This document shows positions 30,815 to 42,800 of a stretch of DNA of 64,000 nucleotides, piece by piece. Numbering within the stretch: the stretch's first letter is position 1; every line of letters begins with the position of its first letter. The position numbers were made by a program, and so were the translations under genes. Source of the DNA: Isoetes taiwanensis. Its lineage: Eukaryota; Streptophyta; Lycopodiopsida; Isoetales; Isoetaceae. A model generated the notes under the pieces. It was not told the origin of the DNA, made no database searches, and was given only the letters and a program-made list of their open reading frames with translations. The stretch is taken from positions 25,063,584-25,127,583 of the forward strand of contig JAJEKV010000005.1 of assembly GCA_021234155.1 (NCBI GenBank), in the 5' to 3' direction.

Positions 30815-33800
30815 CTAAGTAGGCATATCTCTAAAAATTGTGTCCATAGCTCTCTGGAATGTTGCAGAAGCATTCATTAGCCCAAAGGGCATCCTTTTCA
30901 TGGCAAATGTTCCCCAAGATGTAATGAATGAAGTTTTTGGCTGATCTTCTTCTTTAATACTTATTTGATTAAAACCTGAGAAACCTCTAGGAAGGAATAA
31001 ATATCTTTTCCTGCCACAGCATGCAAAACCTCTTCTAAAAATGGTAATGGATAGCAATCTTTGATGGTAGCCTTGTTCAAATCCCTGTAATCAATGCAGA
31101 TTCTAATGGTTTTATTTTTCTTTTCTACAGGGATAATACAGGACAGCCACTCATGATTCATAATTTCTGCAATTACACCTGCATCTTTCATTTTATACAA
31201 TTCTTCCTTGATTAGTCCTAACAAAGATGCATTAATTCTTCTCAGCTTTTGTACTACAGGTTTCATACCTTCTTTGATTTTTATTTCAAACTCACAAATA
31301 CTTTTGTCAACACCAACCAACTCATCATAATCCCAAGCAAAAATATCTTTCCAATCATCAAAGAACTTAGTAATAAAGGCATTATGTTCCTCTTTAAACA
31401 AATTCCCAACATACAACACTCTGTCTAGATCTTTCTTGTTGAGTTTGATTTCCTTTACCTGCTTGTCTTCACTAGCATTGATTACCAGAATAGGATATAG
31501 TTGTTGTAGGTCTTTCTTCTCTAACTCCTCTTCTTGAATTGCTCCTTCAGCCAAATGTTCAAGGAGAACAGTTTTGCATAAAGAATCAGCCTCACAGTTC
31601 TGCTCTCTTGGCACATGACAAAGCTTGAAACTCTTCAACTCCTGCATAGCTTGATCTCTGAGCAGTATCATGTCTTCATTTTTGGCCTGATATTCTCCCA
31701 ATATTTGCCTGCAAACAAGCTGAGAATCTCCAAAAGTAACTATAATTAATGCTCAAATTTCTTGCCTCTTGGAGACTTGCAATTAAGGCTTTGTATTCTG
31801 CCATATTAGAAGTAGTATTAGGGTAAATTCTACCTACCTTTGCCAGCAACCTATTAGAAGAGTCCTTGAGAACAGCAGCAGAGGAGGCTACACTGAGCCT
31901 TTTAGATACACCACCATCAAACTATAAGTATACAAATTTATCTTATTTGGGAGATGTTAGCTGATTGGGGATTCCCATGCTGGATTCTAAATTTATTGCA
32001 TTCAACTCAAATTCTCCACATGGACTTGACAATAGCATCTCTTCTTCAATGAAATTCATGGCCTCAAATTCTCCTACCTTGTTGTACAATGTTACTTTCT
32101 TTCTGCCATTGGAAATGGTACATTACCCTTTTGACCATACAGGCCTGGCATCAACTGTAGAGAGCCATTTTCTTCCCAAGAGTAAGTCATAGATGTCAGA
32201 TTTATCCTCTATCCCTTCAAATGCAACCACAACAAAATTAGCTGCGACAATTATACCTTCAATATCAATAGGCACATTACTGACTATTTCAACAGGGTTA
32301 ATTTTCGTGTTTGAGAAAGATTTCAAGATCATTGGAGCCTTCTTATCTATCTCAAGACCACACAACCTCATGACATGATGGGGCATGACATTCAGGGGTG
32401 ATCTTCCATCCAGCAAAACTTTAGTTAGGATTTTTTTGCCCATTTTGGCAACACATGTGAAAGCCCCTGGATCATAGTCCTCCTGAGTGTATGCTCTTCA
32501 ATATGATCAGTTAGAGCAAAGTCATCTTCTTTGGTCAGGTTGAGCACTTTTTTTCTGTATGATGGAGCTATTTTGAACAAAGTCAGCAAGTCAACACAGA
32601 TCTTAGATTTTTTTAGCATATATTCAAAATCCTCACAATCTTTTTCTTTTCTTACATACTTCTGAGCAGGTGGAGGAGGCACAACCATTACTTGCTCAGC
32701 TTCCTTGTGTTTCACCATCTCAGCTTTCTCATTGGCATGAACTGGCTCCTTTTTCTTTGCAGTGTTCATTCTCCTGGTATGCACGGCCATTATCTCTCCC
32801 TGTTCTTCAATTTCCTGCACAAATCTTATGGAAGCATTTTGCTAATTAGTTTTTGATTTCTCCTGCCTAGCAAAGTATTCTTTTACACTACACATATCTT
32901 CATAATGTCCCACAGCCTTACAAAAAGCACACACAGGACATTCCTTGCCAAAGTGTCCTCTTTTCCCACACTTTGTACAAGGTCTATACCAACAATAATC
33001 TGAGGAATGAGTATATCTGAAGCAATGAACACATGGTGGATAAGTCTTCTTCTCAAACTTCGAATTCTTTAGCTCTTGGAGTTGCTTGGTCACCTCAACT
33101 AATGCTTCTGATACTTTGGTAATCTCAGCTCTTAGATCTGCTGCAGGAGCCTCAGCATCTTCCATTTTTACCTTTTTCTTTTCTTTTTGAACAGCATAAA
33201 CTGGCACAGGTCCTGGTCCCATGTACTCTTGCTTATAATTTGGAAAAAAAGGGTCATGTGGTGAGTGCATGTCATCTGGCAAGTAGGAAATCATATCTGC
33301 AATCTCAGTGGCCTTAGTGAAGGCTTTATGTATTGTGTCAAAGCCTTCTTGTTTTTGAATTTTCAAGAGCTTCCTGTGTATTCTTGGTCTGCTGCTCAAT
33401 CCTCTGATAAAAGATGCCACAAGATGCAAGGTATGGTTGGGAACCTGGTTGATTTGGCATTTGACAAGATAAAGATTAAACCTTTCCACATACTGATGCA
33501 TGCTTTCACCATGCTGCAAAAAGTTTGCAATTCAAATATCAAATCTTGAGGATCCAAAAGCTTACCAAAGCGTGCCAAGAATTTTTTTACCAATTCGTCC
33601 CAAGAATTAGCACCTAAACTTATAACATACTCAAGCCAAGCCCTAACCTCATCATTCTTAAAACACTGAACTCAGAGAACTTACAGCTTTTTTTTTTACC
33701 ATACTCTTGGTAATACTCTTCAAAAGTCTTCAGGAAATTATTGGCATTCATGCGTGGATCAAAGGTAGGAACTGGTATAGGCATGTTCAACTCAAAATAA

Positions 33801-33990
33801 TGACAAGGCATACCTGAATTTGCTTGTATGGTGACAGTAGGTGCTGGAGCAGTGGCTTCATAATTTTCCTGTGCTTCAGCATGTTCAGATGCCTCATTAG
33901 TTCTTCTGGGTGCCATGAGTCCAAATTCCAGGAAAATATCTCGGTAGAACCTCCAAAATGTTGAAGGTGTTCCTGGCAAAACCTTCAACC
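30815..33990 (-). pseudogene. Ty3/gypsy polyprotein: gag, protease, RNase H, RT
   Basis: Reading down the minus strand: gag starts MAPRRTNEASEHAEAQ (about 33,917). A capsid region follows (KTFEEYYQEYGKK; MHQYVERFNLYLVKCQ from 33,500), then a zinc knuckle CTKCGKRGHFGKEC (about 32,960). The protease-like LLDGRSPLNVMPHHV lies at about 32,415 with IYDLLLGRKW. A plant-type RNase H runs from about 31,930 to 31,570 (DGGVSKR, NMAEYKALIASL, GDSQLVCRQ, REQNCEADSL). RT follows from about 31,400 (FAWDYDEL, IRICIDYRDLNKAT, GFNQI, FGLMNASATFQRAMD) and is cut off at 30,815 before the catalytic YxDD. RNase H before RT is the reverse of the usual order. Several frameshifts are present and integrase is absent. 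Confidence 0.85.
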
Positions 33991-35205
33991 TCAGTGGTTA
34001 TGAACCTCCAGGTTGCTTAAGGCAAGAAATCTGAGTGCAAAAATTCTGGGGATAATGCTTAAGATATCATCTGACACAGCTTTCCCTAAAGGACAAAAAG
34101 TCTGTCTCAGGGAAAAGCTTGTCAAATGCACACCCTTTTAGCTTTGCTTGTGATTCTTGCTTGCACAGATACTCAAGACCTATATTTATCTTGCCACAAA
34201 AGTCTGAAAGGATTTGACAAGGTTAGATGGATCAAAAAGTTGTTCCTGACTGAGTCAATTTTAGGTCAATGTCCCTGGCAGAGAACTCGATTTATGATCT
34301 TGCTACTGGAAGTAGTTTTTAGAGCTTTGAAAATCTTGCCTATTCTGAACAAGTCTGCACACCAAGGGCCTTGGTGCTCTTGGCAGATAGTGATATGGGG
34401 CATGCTAGGGGGAGTGGTCCAGTGAAAAGAAGAGACTAAGGCAATGGGGGCATTTGGAAAACAATGGTTACGAGATATCATGAAAAAAAGGGGCAAGATA
34501 TTTAAACGACCATTAAAGCAGGAGAATAGGGAAAATGTCCTATCTCAAAGAAAAGGGCAAAAACCAAATAGGATTCGTGCAAACTAAGTTTACCTCAAAA
34601 AAAGGCATGGATCGGGAGGAGATCGAAATAGCATGGCAGCAACCCTTTTTCACCGACAAAAAGGGCCGACTTGGCTATAATAGAGGATAACGGCCAGTTT
34701 CAGGTTCACAGCAGAATCTCAGACTTCGCTTCCGGCTTCTGCAAAAATCCGGCACTCTGATAACTCCTGCCTTTGATTCTGGTACCAGCAATCCGGCTAT
34801 TGATTGTTTCTTCTCAAATTCGACTTGCAACCACCGATTTAGCTGAGGGTCTTGCAAGTGAAGGATTTCTTGATTTGTGGTGTTGATCACTGATATCTCT
34901 GAAGCCCGAAACTGATTCTAGATCTGGTCGGCTGCGTGGAGCACATTTAAGCCAATACTGTTGTAAATTGGATTGATCATAAGCTGAAAGGAAAATAGGC
35001 TGTGATCAATTCCTTCCACTCTAACTCCCTTGGAAATTGCCTTAGTTCTTTTCTGGATCCAGTTGGGTGGAAGCTGGATGCCCAATCCTTTGGTTGTGTA
35101 AACCAAACTATTTATTCTTATCAACAGATTGTTTCTTCTTTATTTTGTCGATACAATTGTTGTTCAAAGTAGTTACATCTTTAAGTTTCCTTAAAGCATA
35201 TCAAG
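33991..35205. other. gypsy leader and LTR-like sequence, no gene
   Basis: 33,991 to about 34,100 is the leader of the minus-strand gypsy element (inverted match at 26,247). From about 34,640 to 35,205 lies an LTR-like region of a different, plus-oriented element, since a primer-binding site follows directly. Confidence 0.45.
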
Positions 35206-35306
35206 TGGTATCAGAGCCTATCGATCCTCATATCTGATCAATGGCCCAACGCTTCAATGTTACTGAAGCACAATATCAGCAAGCCTTGTCTAATCTACTT
35301 ATTTAA
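35206..35306 (+). pseudogene. primer-binding site and truncated gag start
   Basis: TGGTATCAGAGCC at 35,206-35,218 is the usual plant primer-binding site for initiator tRNA-Met. 22 nt later a gag-like frame starts MAQRFNVTEAQYQQALSNLL at 35,241 and ends at a stop at 35,306. The rest of the element is missing. Confidence 0.65.
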
Positions 35307-37080
35307 AAAGTTTTTGAAGGTGGGTGTCTCCTTTTTTTCGGCGGCCGGTAACGCCGGTAACACCCTCTTTTCCGGCATAAAGCGTGATTTTGGCACCGGA
35401 AATATTTTGGGAGCGTGAAGTTTTTGAAGTAAATAGATAATTTTTTTGAATGGTCGAGATTAGGCCTAGATTATAGGTTTGGCACGGCTAACTCAACGCA
35501 CGCATCATTTTTCTGGCAGATGCCCGCCATAGCCGGGATCCTCTGCTTTCACTCATTTCTTCCCCTCCGCTTTCATTCATTTCGTCATTCCTTCAAAATG
35601 CAGCTTCAACGCTCACAGCGAACCCTACCTTTCACGAATTCTAGCGCCCAACCTATCACAGGTTCTAGCGCCCAGAGGTAAAAAAATTTCGGTTCATTCT
35701 TCATTATTGATGTTTGCTTCATAGGCGCAGGCAGATCTCTCAAGAGGATGGGTTTTTTTGCAGAAGCAGGAAGATTCTCGGTTTTTTTCGCATTTGTTGG
35801 AACAGAAAGCATTCTTGGAGCCGTTCATCTGCTTGAGGCTTGGAACAGAAAGCATTCTTGAAGCCGTTTGCAGCTCCTTGGATTCATCTGGAGCCCCATT
35901 CTTACTTTGAGGTTTGTTTCCTTTGAGTTTCTTTTACCTCCTTCATTCTTCAACGATACTAATATCTTCAACTTTGTGAATCTGTATTTTGCAGGCAAAC
36001 TGTGTCTTGAAAGAGTTGCAGACTAGGTCTCAAAAGGAGGTCGCTGGTAAGGCCTACAGATCATGCAAGTATATATTATATGATATCTTATTATTATTTA
36101 GTTCATTAGTTCATTTGAACTCAATCTACCGAGCCTCGGATGCATTTCCAGGCGACCCAATCTGCAGAAATCTTTTTCCTCTTTTGATTCCTCATCGACT
36201 TTGTATTGTTCTGTTTCCTCTGGTCGTGTGATGCTTTTGGTTTTCAGATCGGATACGATAAGATCGATGGATTTTTTTCTCCAAAATGTGGATGTAAATA
36301 GTGTTCTTGTGATGCTCCAATGGCGCCTATTTTGAAGCTAAACTAGGACATACATCTTTGGCATTCCGGCAGTGTTAGATTTGGAAAACAAGATGTTCAG
36401 CGTCAATAAGAAGGTGGCTTTATGTCTTAGCAGTCTCTTTATGTTTGATGATCTTGATAAGCTTCAGGCCTTCAGCTAAGATTAGGGGAATTCTGTTAAG
36501 AGCCCTTAGTGAAACCACAATTTCTTTTTGCATAAAATGCTTAACCACTTTCCTATTATTGCAGGCAGAGTTTTCAAATGTGATGAATGTTCAAATGTGA
36601 TAAATGCAATAGAGAAAATAGAAAAATGTTAGTGTTCTGTAGCATCAATCTCATGGAAGCCTTCAGTTGGCCCACTTCAATAACCTATTTTTGCTTTCGG
36701 ATATTGTGCAGATGCTTCAAAGTTCTCAAATGTTAAGGTATTTCCAGCATCTATTCTGCACATTTTGAAGTTCTCTAATATTTTGTTTCATATGGTTTTA
36801 TGCTTTTTAAATTTCTTTTTGCCAATTCCATCTTCTGGTCAATATGCATTGGACAATAATAGGTCGGGGAGTTCTTGGAGGCACAGCGCCGTTGATATCC
36901 ATTTGCTGAATTAGTCACATCTGGTGAGAAAGTTGGAGACATGCATGCTGTTTCTTGGGCACCAAACATTGACAGGTCTCTTTTCTTGAATCTTTCGTTA
37001 CGTTTTATCTGTTATCTGAAGCATGCTTTTTATTGACCATATACACTTGATTCTTCGGTTTTGCCGCATATTCCTCTTTC
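35307..37080 (+). other. exon-like fragments, possibly SEH1-like WD40
   Basis: A short frame MQLQRSQRTLPFTNSS starts at 35,599 and reaches a GT donor at about 35,680. At 35,790-35,860 a 30-bp unit (GGAACAGAAAGCATTCTTG) is duplicated. At about 35,994 an exon-like piece reads ANCVLKELQTRSQKEVAGK. At about 36,910-36,975 another reads GEKVGDMHAVSWAPNIDR before a GT, resembling the HAVSWAPNIGR segment of plant nucleoporin SEH1 as I remember it. No continuous gene can be assembled, so this is at best a host-gene fragment with introns. Confidence 0.3.
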
Positions 37081-37253
37081 TACTTGACTCCGGGGTTCCT
37101 TGAGGTGTTGCGACTATAGTTGACCTTCGTGTGTGATCTGAGGTCGTTATCCCAAGTCGCGGAGAACGTTGCTGGATGTGAACCCTTGAGTTGAAAATGC
37201 TCCTCCTTAATGTGTTTACCTGTCATGTGGAGCGTCGTGGCTGCTCAGCGTCC

Positions 37254-38617
37254 CTACATGCAGTGTGTGGTTTGAAGATGTGTAGTGCCGTTGATCGCTT
37301 GAGTACGATCATCTGGTTGTTGCAGTCGGGCATTGTTGCATGTCTTTGAAGCTTCGTTGTGAGATGCCTCCCCTATGCCTGGAATTGTTGTCGTCTCCAT
37401 TGCACATGCCATCGCTCCTTCGAGTTGCCTTTGAGTAGTCTGTGGTTGTTGGTTAGGTCGGCTCGTCCGTCCTTTGCCGTGCTCTGCTTCCCCCGCCTCC
37501 TCTCTGGTTCTGATTGCAGCCCTATGTCTTTCGGGGTATTCGTCCACTGGTACTGCTATCATCTCCCTGTAGTCATCGAACATGGACTTAGGAGATGTTA
37601 CGTTGATACTGCCTCTATCCTGTTCGACTAGTGCTGCTACCGAGGTGCTGGGTAGGAGCGCACTCGTTGTTTTCCCTCTGATTCCCATCCGCTCCTAGAT
37701 TGCTAAGAACTCCTCCTCTGTGGGTAACTCTTGTTGAGCCATCATCTGCCTGATGCCGGTGTAGGCTTCTATGTCCGTCGATGTCTGGCCAGTGTACGTC
37801 CGGGCCTCCCTTATGCTGATGTGAAAGTCCTGTGTTTCCTGGTCGATGAAGTCATCAAGATCCGGTTGTTGACGTAGGAGATGTAGGAGCTCATTTATCC
37901 TGTCACCCCTGTCCCTGCACTCTGGAAGGTTCTTGATATCGTGCAGGCTCAGGTACGCTTCTCCTTGGATGATTATCGGGATTAGTCTTGTGATGCCTAG
38001 CCCAAGTGGTGGAGTTGTCCTTGTGGTTCTCAGCCCCTCTTCAAAACTTTGAAGTTCCTCCTCAGCTTGCTGCCTCTCCTGTGGTGGTCGACGTCTATGA
38101 TGTCCTCTATGTCTGACCCACGTCCTTCATCTTCTTCCTGCTCTGCCTCCTCGTACTCGAGAAGCATCTGCTCTTCTTCACTTGCTGCCATGGCCATAGG
38201 TTCGAGCTCTAGGGGTTGGGCAGATGGTTCTCCTATCTGGGTTTGGGCTCTATGGAATAGGAAAATTGCTACAGCTGCGGTGTATGAGAAGTATCTCCTC
38301 CTATTTACGGTTACAGACATATAATTGGGTAAGCAGCTGGCCTTATTTTCTAGGTATTTGTCTATGTTTGGGATGTCCTGCAGGGCTGACTTAAGGGCCA
38401 TGCTGGGGGCAAAGTATCCTATGCAAGGTGGGAGCTCTACCAGAGACGGTCCTATCTTGGCATGGAACTCAGACATAATGTCTTGGTAAAAAGGGTTGGC
38501 ATTGATGGTGGCTTCCACATTAAGCTCCTTCTGGAAGATGGCAAGGACGGAGTTGATGTCGGCCTCGGCCACATGGGTTGTGGTGCTGTACCATCGCCTG
38601 AAAGCAGAGGTTGCCAT
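37254..38617 (-). pseudogene. gene H, paralogue of gene E
   Basis: The ATG at 38,617 directly follows an in-frame stop, so the start is well defined: MATSAFRRWYSTTTHVAEAD. The frame covers 195 codons with VELPPCIGYFAPSMALKSAL, a hydrophobic stretch RRRYFSYTAAVAIFLFHRAQ and an acidic end EEEQMLLEYEEAEQEEDEGR. After one frame change at about 38,040 it continues FEEGLRTTRTTPPLGLGI, TRLIPIIIQGEAYLSLHDI and MAQQELPTEEEFLAI to a stop at 37,695. In the same frame 144 more codons (SALLPSTSVAALVEQDRGS) run to 37,254 and match gene E past its LPTEEEF motif, so that stop is probably premature. The hydrophobic stretch could be one membrane segment. The family has no function I know. Confidence 0.55.
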
Positions 38618-38741
38618 GGTCTATGAGCAGTTGGGGATGTCAAACAGATGGGGAAGCACCTTAGGGGTCTGGAAAATTGGCTTGGAGCGAGGAGCTATAG
38701 CTGAATGAATATGCTAAACTACCTCACTGCCTAGTCCAAAG

Positions 38742-38870
38742 ACGGCTTTGCACAACAGAATGACTAGATACCTGGTCCTTGACCTGCTCCGGATCCTCGG
38801 AATGCATCCATGTCTCTAATCTTGCTGAAGATGGATGCTACTCGATGATCTGTTGTGCAAAGACAGCTTT
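38742..38870. repeat. inverted repeat upstream of gene H
   Basis: GACGGCTTTGCACAACAGA (from 38,742) and TCTGTTGTGCAAAGACAGC (to about 38,870) are arms of about 19 bp with one or two mismatches and a 90-nt loop. Position and design recall the hairpins in front of the genes at 6-13 kb, though the sequence differs. Confidence 0.6.
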
Positions 38871-38929
38871 GCAGAGCCGAACAATGTGAAATGGGGTCTT
38901 CACTTGGCCGAAATGGCGCAAGAGAACCC

Positions 38930-39045
38930 TAAATGCAAGATGGGAAAGGAGCTCTATGGAAACCCTAAAATGCAAGGAAAAGAGAAGGGTTTAGGGTTTA
39001 AGGGGGAAACCCTTATATAGAAACCCTTAGGGTTAGGTTAAAACA
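38930..39045 (-). promoter_or_regulatory. putative promoter of gene H with teloboxes
   Basis: Several AACCCTAA or TTAGGGTT motifs (38,930, 38,961, 38,990, 39,025) surround TATATAAG on the minus strand at about 39,010. Gene E also has telomere-type repeats in its promoter. The ATG lies 390 nt downstream, implying a long leader. Confidence 0.4.
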
Positions 39046-39232
39046 TTGGCAAATGGGGTTTAGCCATTTGGCAATGGGGCCCATGGGGTTATTAATTGTG
39101 TATGTTTATTTAACATGCACACTATTCAAAGTTGCCCCCTAGGTGCAACCTACTACAACCACCAAGTACATGTCATCCGCGGCATGTACGGGTGATGTGG
39201 CAGTATAATATATGTATACGGGGCGTATATTA

Positions 39233-39683
39233 TGCTGGAACGTCACAAGCATGCAGGATATTTGAATGAAGCAGAATTTTGGCTCTTAAATATGCAGGCT
39301 GACATGACAGCTTGGACTTCTTTGCTTACTAAACTTATGGCAATATGGAAATCGGAAGAAGATGCTTTGATGAAATTGTACAAATGCATTCTGAAGATGC
39401 CTCTGCATATATCCTTATGTCCAACATTTATACAGATGCTCAAATGCTGGAGGATGCCGGGGAGATAGAGGACTTGAGGAAAAGTGCATATGCATGGAAG
39501 AAACCTGGAAGAGGCTGGATCGAAGTTGACAATAAGGTGCATGGGTTTATTGTTGGAGATAAAAGCCATGAGCAAAGAGTCGAAATTTATGCAATGATAA
39601 AAAAGCTAAGCAAGCGAATGAAAGATGAAGCATGTGTCCCTCATGTGGACAAAGTAATGTCAAGTGGTAATAAGAAAGACGCC
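39233..39683 (+). pseudogene. PPR-DYW gene, part before the copia insertion
   Basis: The coding sense begins AGYLNEAEFWLLNMQADM (last PPR), shifts frame near 39,355 to SAYILMSNIYTDAQMLEDAG, then the E/E+ region GRGWIEVDNKVHGFIVGDKS and MIKKLSKRMKDEA up to 39,683, where the copia LTR starts. PPR-DYW proteins edit organelle RNA by cytidine deamination. The N-terminal repeats are not in the window. The gene resumes at 49,997. Confidence 0.85.
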
Positions 39684-39880
39684 TGTTTGGAATCTCCTTT
39701 CTATAGGAGACGTGCACCTTTACCTTTTGCCATGTATGGCACGTATGTCACATATAGCACTCTTGCCTATTGTGGCACTAGTCCAATAGTGGCTCATATT
39801 GATGTATAAATATGTATCTCATATGAATAAAATTTGGTCTTGTCTTGTGGGAAAAGTTGTGTGTGTCTCATATTTCTAAC

Positions 39881-42800
39881 ATGGTATCAGAGCCAAGCTT
39901 TTCTGTTGTTACTTTTCGCGGGCTCTCCGGGACAAAGACACTTTATGTCTTTTCTGGATCTGGCTTCCCTGTTTGGAAGCTTAAGATGGAGTTGGTGTTG
40001 GAGAGTGACAAGCTTTTTGATTATGTCACGGGTAAAATCCGTGTTCCAACACAACCATTAACTAGTGCTGGACTTCTTGCTACCAGTGGAGCTGAATACG
40101 ATACTTGGGTCAAGCTTTTAGCTGACTGGGAAGAAAAAGATAAAGCGGCACATTCTTTGATACTTTATGCACTCAAAGAATCTAACTGATGGATGTTAGG
40201 GATCTCAAAACCTCTGCTGAGGTTTGGAGTTACCTTGACAAAGTTTATGAGCAAAAGACTGTATATGAGATTTATAGTCTTCGCAATGATATTGCAAATC
40301 TTCATTATAACCTCACAGAATCTTTTGACCTTCACTTTGATAAGTTTAAAACTCTTATAGATGGCTTGTCTATTGCTGGTGAGGTCATGCCACCTCAACA
40401 ACAAATTGTTGCACTTCTAGAAACTTTGCCAGAAGAATTCAAGGTTGTTCGTACAGTTTTGCTCAATAAAGCCAATCTCACTCTAGATCGTGTTCATATT
40501 TCATTGAAAGATGAATCTACCAAACTTCAAAAATCTTCCAAAGATCAGACAGAAACAGCTCTTGTGGTTTGTTCTAAACGATCTCGTGATGAAGATCAGG
40601 ATAATTATGCTGATGAGCATGCTGGTCGTTCTGGTCGTGGGCGTGGACGCGGCCGTGGCCGTGGCTATGGTCGTGGTCCTCCTCCCAAAAGAAATTGCTC
40701 TATTGTTTGCGAATATTGTAAAAAGTCTGGCCATCCTGAAGAAGAATGTTATTATAAAAAATTTGCTACTGAGCATAAACTTCTTCTTGGCATGCGAGAT
40801 GAGGGACATTGTGTCCATGATGCGCTTGAAATGGTTAAAGCTAATGATTCTATGCTTGTAGATTCTGCTGCAACTCAACACATGACTCATCACAAGCATT
40901 GGTTGACTCAATATCGTCCTCTTCTTGCTAAGAAATTTGTCTATCTTGGTGACAATAGATCCCTTGCTGTCAAAGGCATTGATACTCTTCAAATTGGCAC
41001 ATCTTCTGGTGTGCGGCTTTTGCATGGGGTTCTACATGTGCCGGACCTTTCCCACAATCTCCTTTCTCTTGCTCGTCTTACTGATATTGGCTTCCTTGTT
41101 CAGTTTGATAACCGTGTTTGCCGTTTTGTGAAAGATGGTCTTGTTTTTTTTTGCTTTTTCGCCAAGGCAATCTTTATGCTCTTCAACTGAATGATGAGTT
41201 TGCTAATGTTGTGATATCTCGTGGTGATGATATCAGTACTTTGTGGCATCGACGCTTTGGTCATGCTAACTTTCAAGCTCTTTTGGACATGAGCTGTGAT
41301 GAACTTGTGGATGGACTCAATTTGTCAACCCATGGTGTATTGGGTGTTTGTGAGGCTTGTGCTCTTGGTAAGCAGCATCGCCATCCATTCTCTAGAGATG
41401 GACATCGTACCTCGCATTTCTTAGAACTTGTACATTCTGATCTTTGTGGCTTCCATTGGTAAAGCCCTATACTTTCTTCTTTTCATTGATGATTATACTC
41501 GCTATACCTTTGTGTACTTTCTTTCCAAAAAATCTGATGTCCTATCCATCTTTTGTACCTTTAAGAAATTGGTTGAGGTTCAAACTGGAACCATGATTCA
41601 AAGATTGCGCACTGATCATGGTGGTGAGTTTAAATCTTTGGCTTTTGACAAATTTTGTGCAGAATCAGGTATTTTTCATGAATATACCGCGCCTTATTCT
41701 CCCCAACAGAATGGTGTTGCTGAAAGGAAGAATCACACAATCATGAATGCTGTGCGTTGTATGCTTATTCATTCTGGTTTGGATAAGTGTTTTTGGGCAG
41801 AAGCTGTTGCCACTGCTGTGTATGTGGAAAATCGCTTGATTACTTCTGCTTTGAAAGGCAAAACTCCGTTTGAAGCCTGATTTGGTCGTAAACCCAATGT
41901 TGCTAATTTGCGTGTTTTTGGTTGTACTGCTTATGTTCATATTCCAACTGAAAAAAGAAAAAAGATTGATCCTGTTGCTACGAAAGCTATTTTCCTTGGA
42001 TATGCTTCTAATGCTAAAGCGTATCGTTTTTGGGATCCTGTTTCTCGAAAAGTTATCATTAGTCGTGATGCTACTTTTGATGAGCTTTCTATGTTACGCT
42101 TCAAACCTAATAGTCAACATGAAAGTGAAATACTTGCTGAATTCCCTTTTTCAGATGATGATCTTTTTACTGATGTTCCTATGCTGCCTACTACTCCTCT
42201 CATTGCCCCTGCTATCCTTGATGCACATAATCCGAATTTTGATCCTGCTGAAGCTCATGATGTTCCTGAACTTGCTTATGATTTTGCTAATGATGGTGAT
42301 TATGATGAGGAAGATCATGATGGTCTTGATGAAGTTATTCATGAGGGTGCTCATGATGATGAAGTTATTCATGAGGTTCCTCATGATGATGCTATTGTTG
42401 CACGTCGAGCTTGGAAGCCCGCGAACGCGGATCTTAGATTATTATCTTTGCTTTGGCTATGACTGGCTGATCCAATTTACATTCTTCGATGCTCGGTTCA
42501 GATCAAAAGCGAGAATCATGGAAAATGGCTATGGAGGTTGAATATGAGTCCTTGATCAATAAAGGTACATGGGAACTTGTGGAATTACCTGCAGCACGAA
42601 AGCCCATTCAATGTAAGTGGATTTTTAAGACCAAGGTTAAAGCTGATGGTTCTTTTGATAAATTCAAAGCTCGCCTTGTTGTCAAAGGTTTCTCACAAGT
42701 TGAAGGTGTAGATTATGAGGAAACCTTTTCTCCCGTTGTACGTCTTACAAGTTTGCGAGTGTTGTTAGCCTTTGCAGTGCAGCATGATCTTCATATACAT

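Noticed and set aside
41860-42470. Extra hydrophobic Leu/Met-rich ORF inside the 39.7-kb copia element
   Set aside because: It is the alternate frame of the integrase C-terminal region (FGCTAYVHIP, KAIFLGYASNAKAY). The hydrophobic frame is a shadow.
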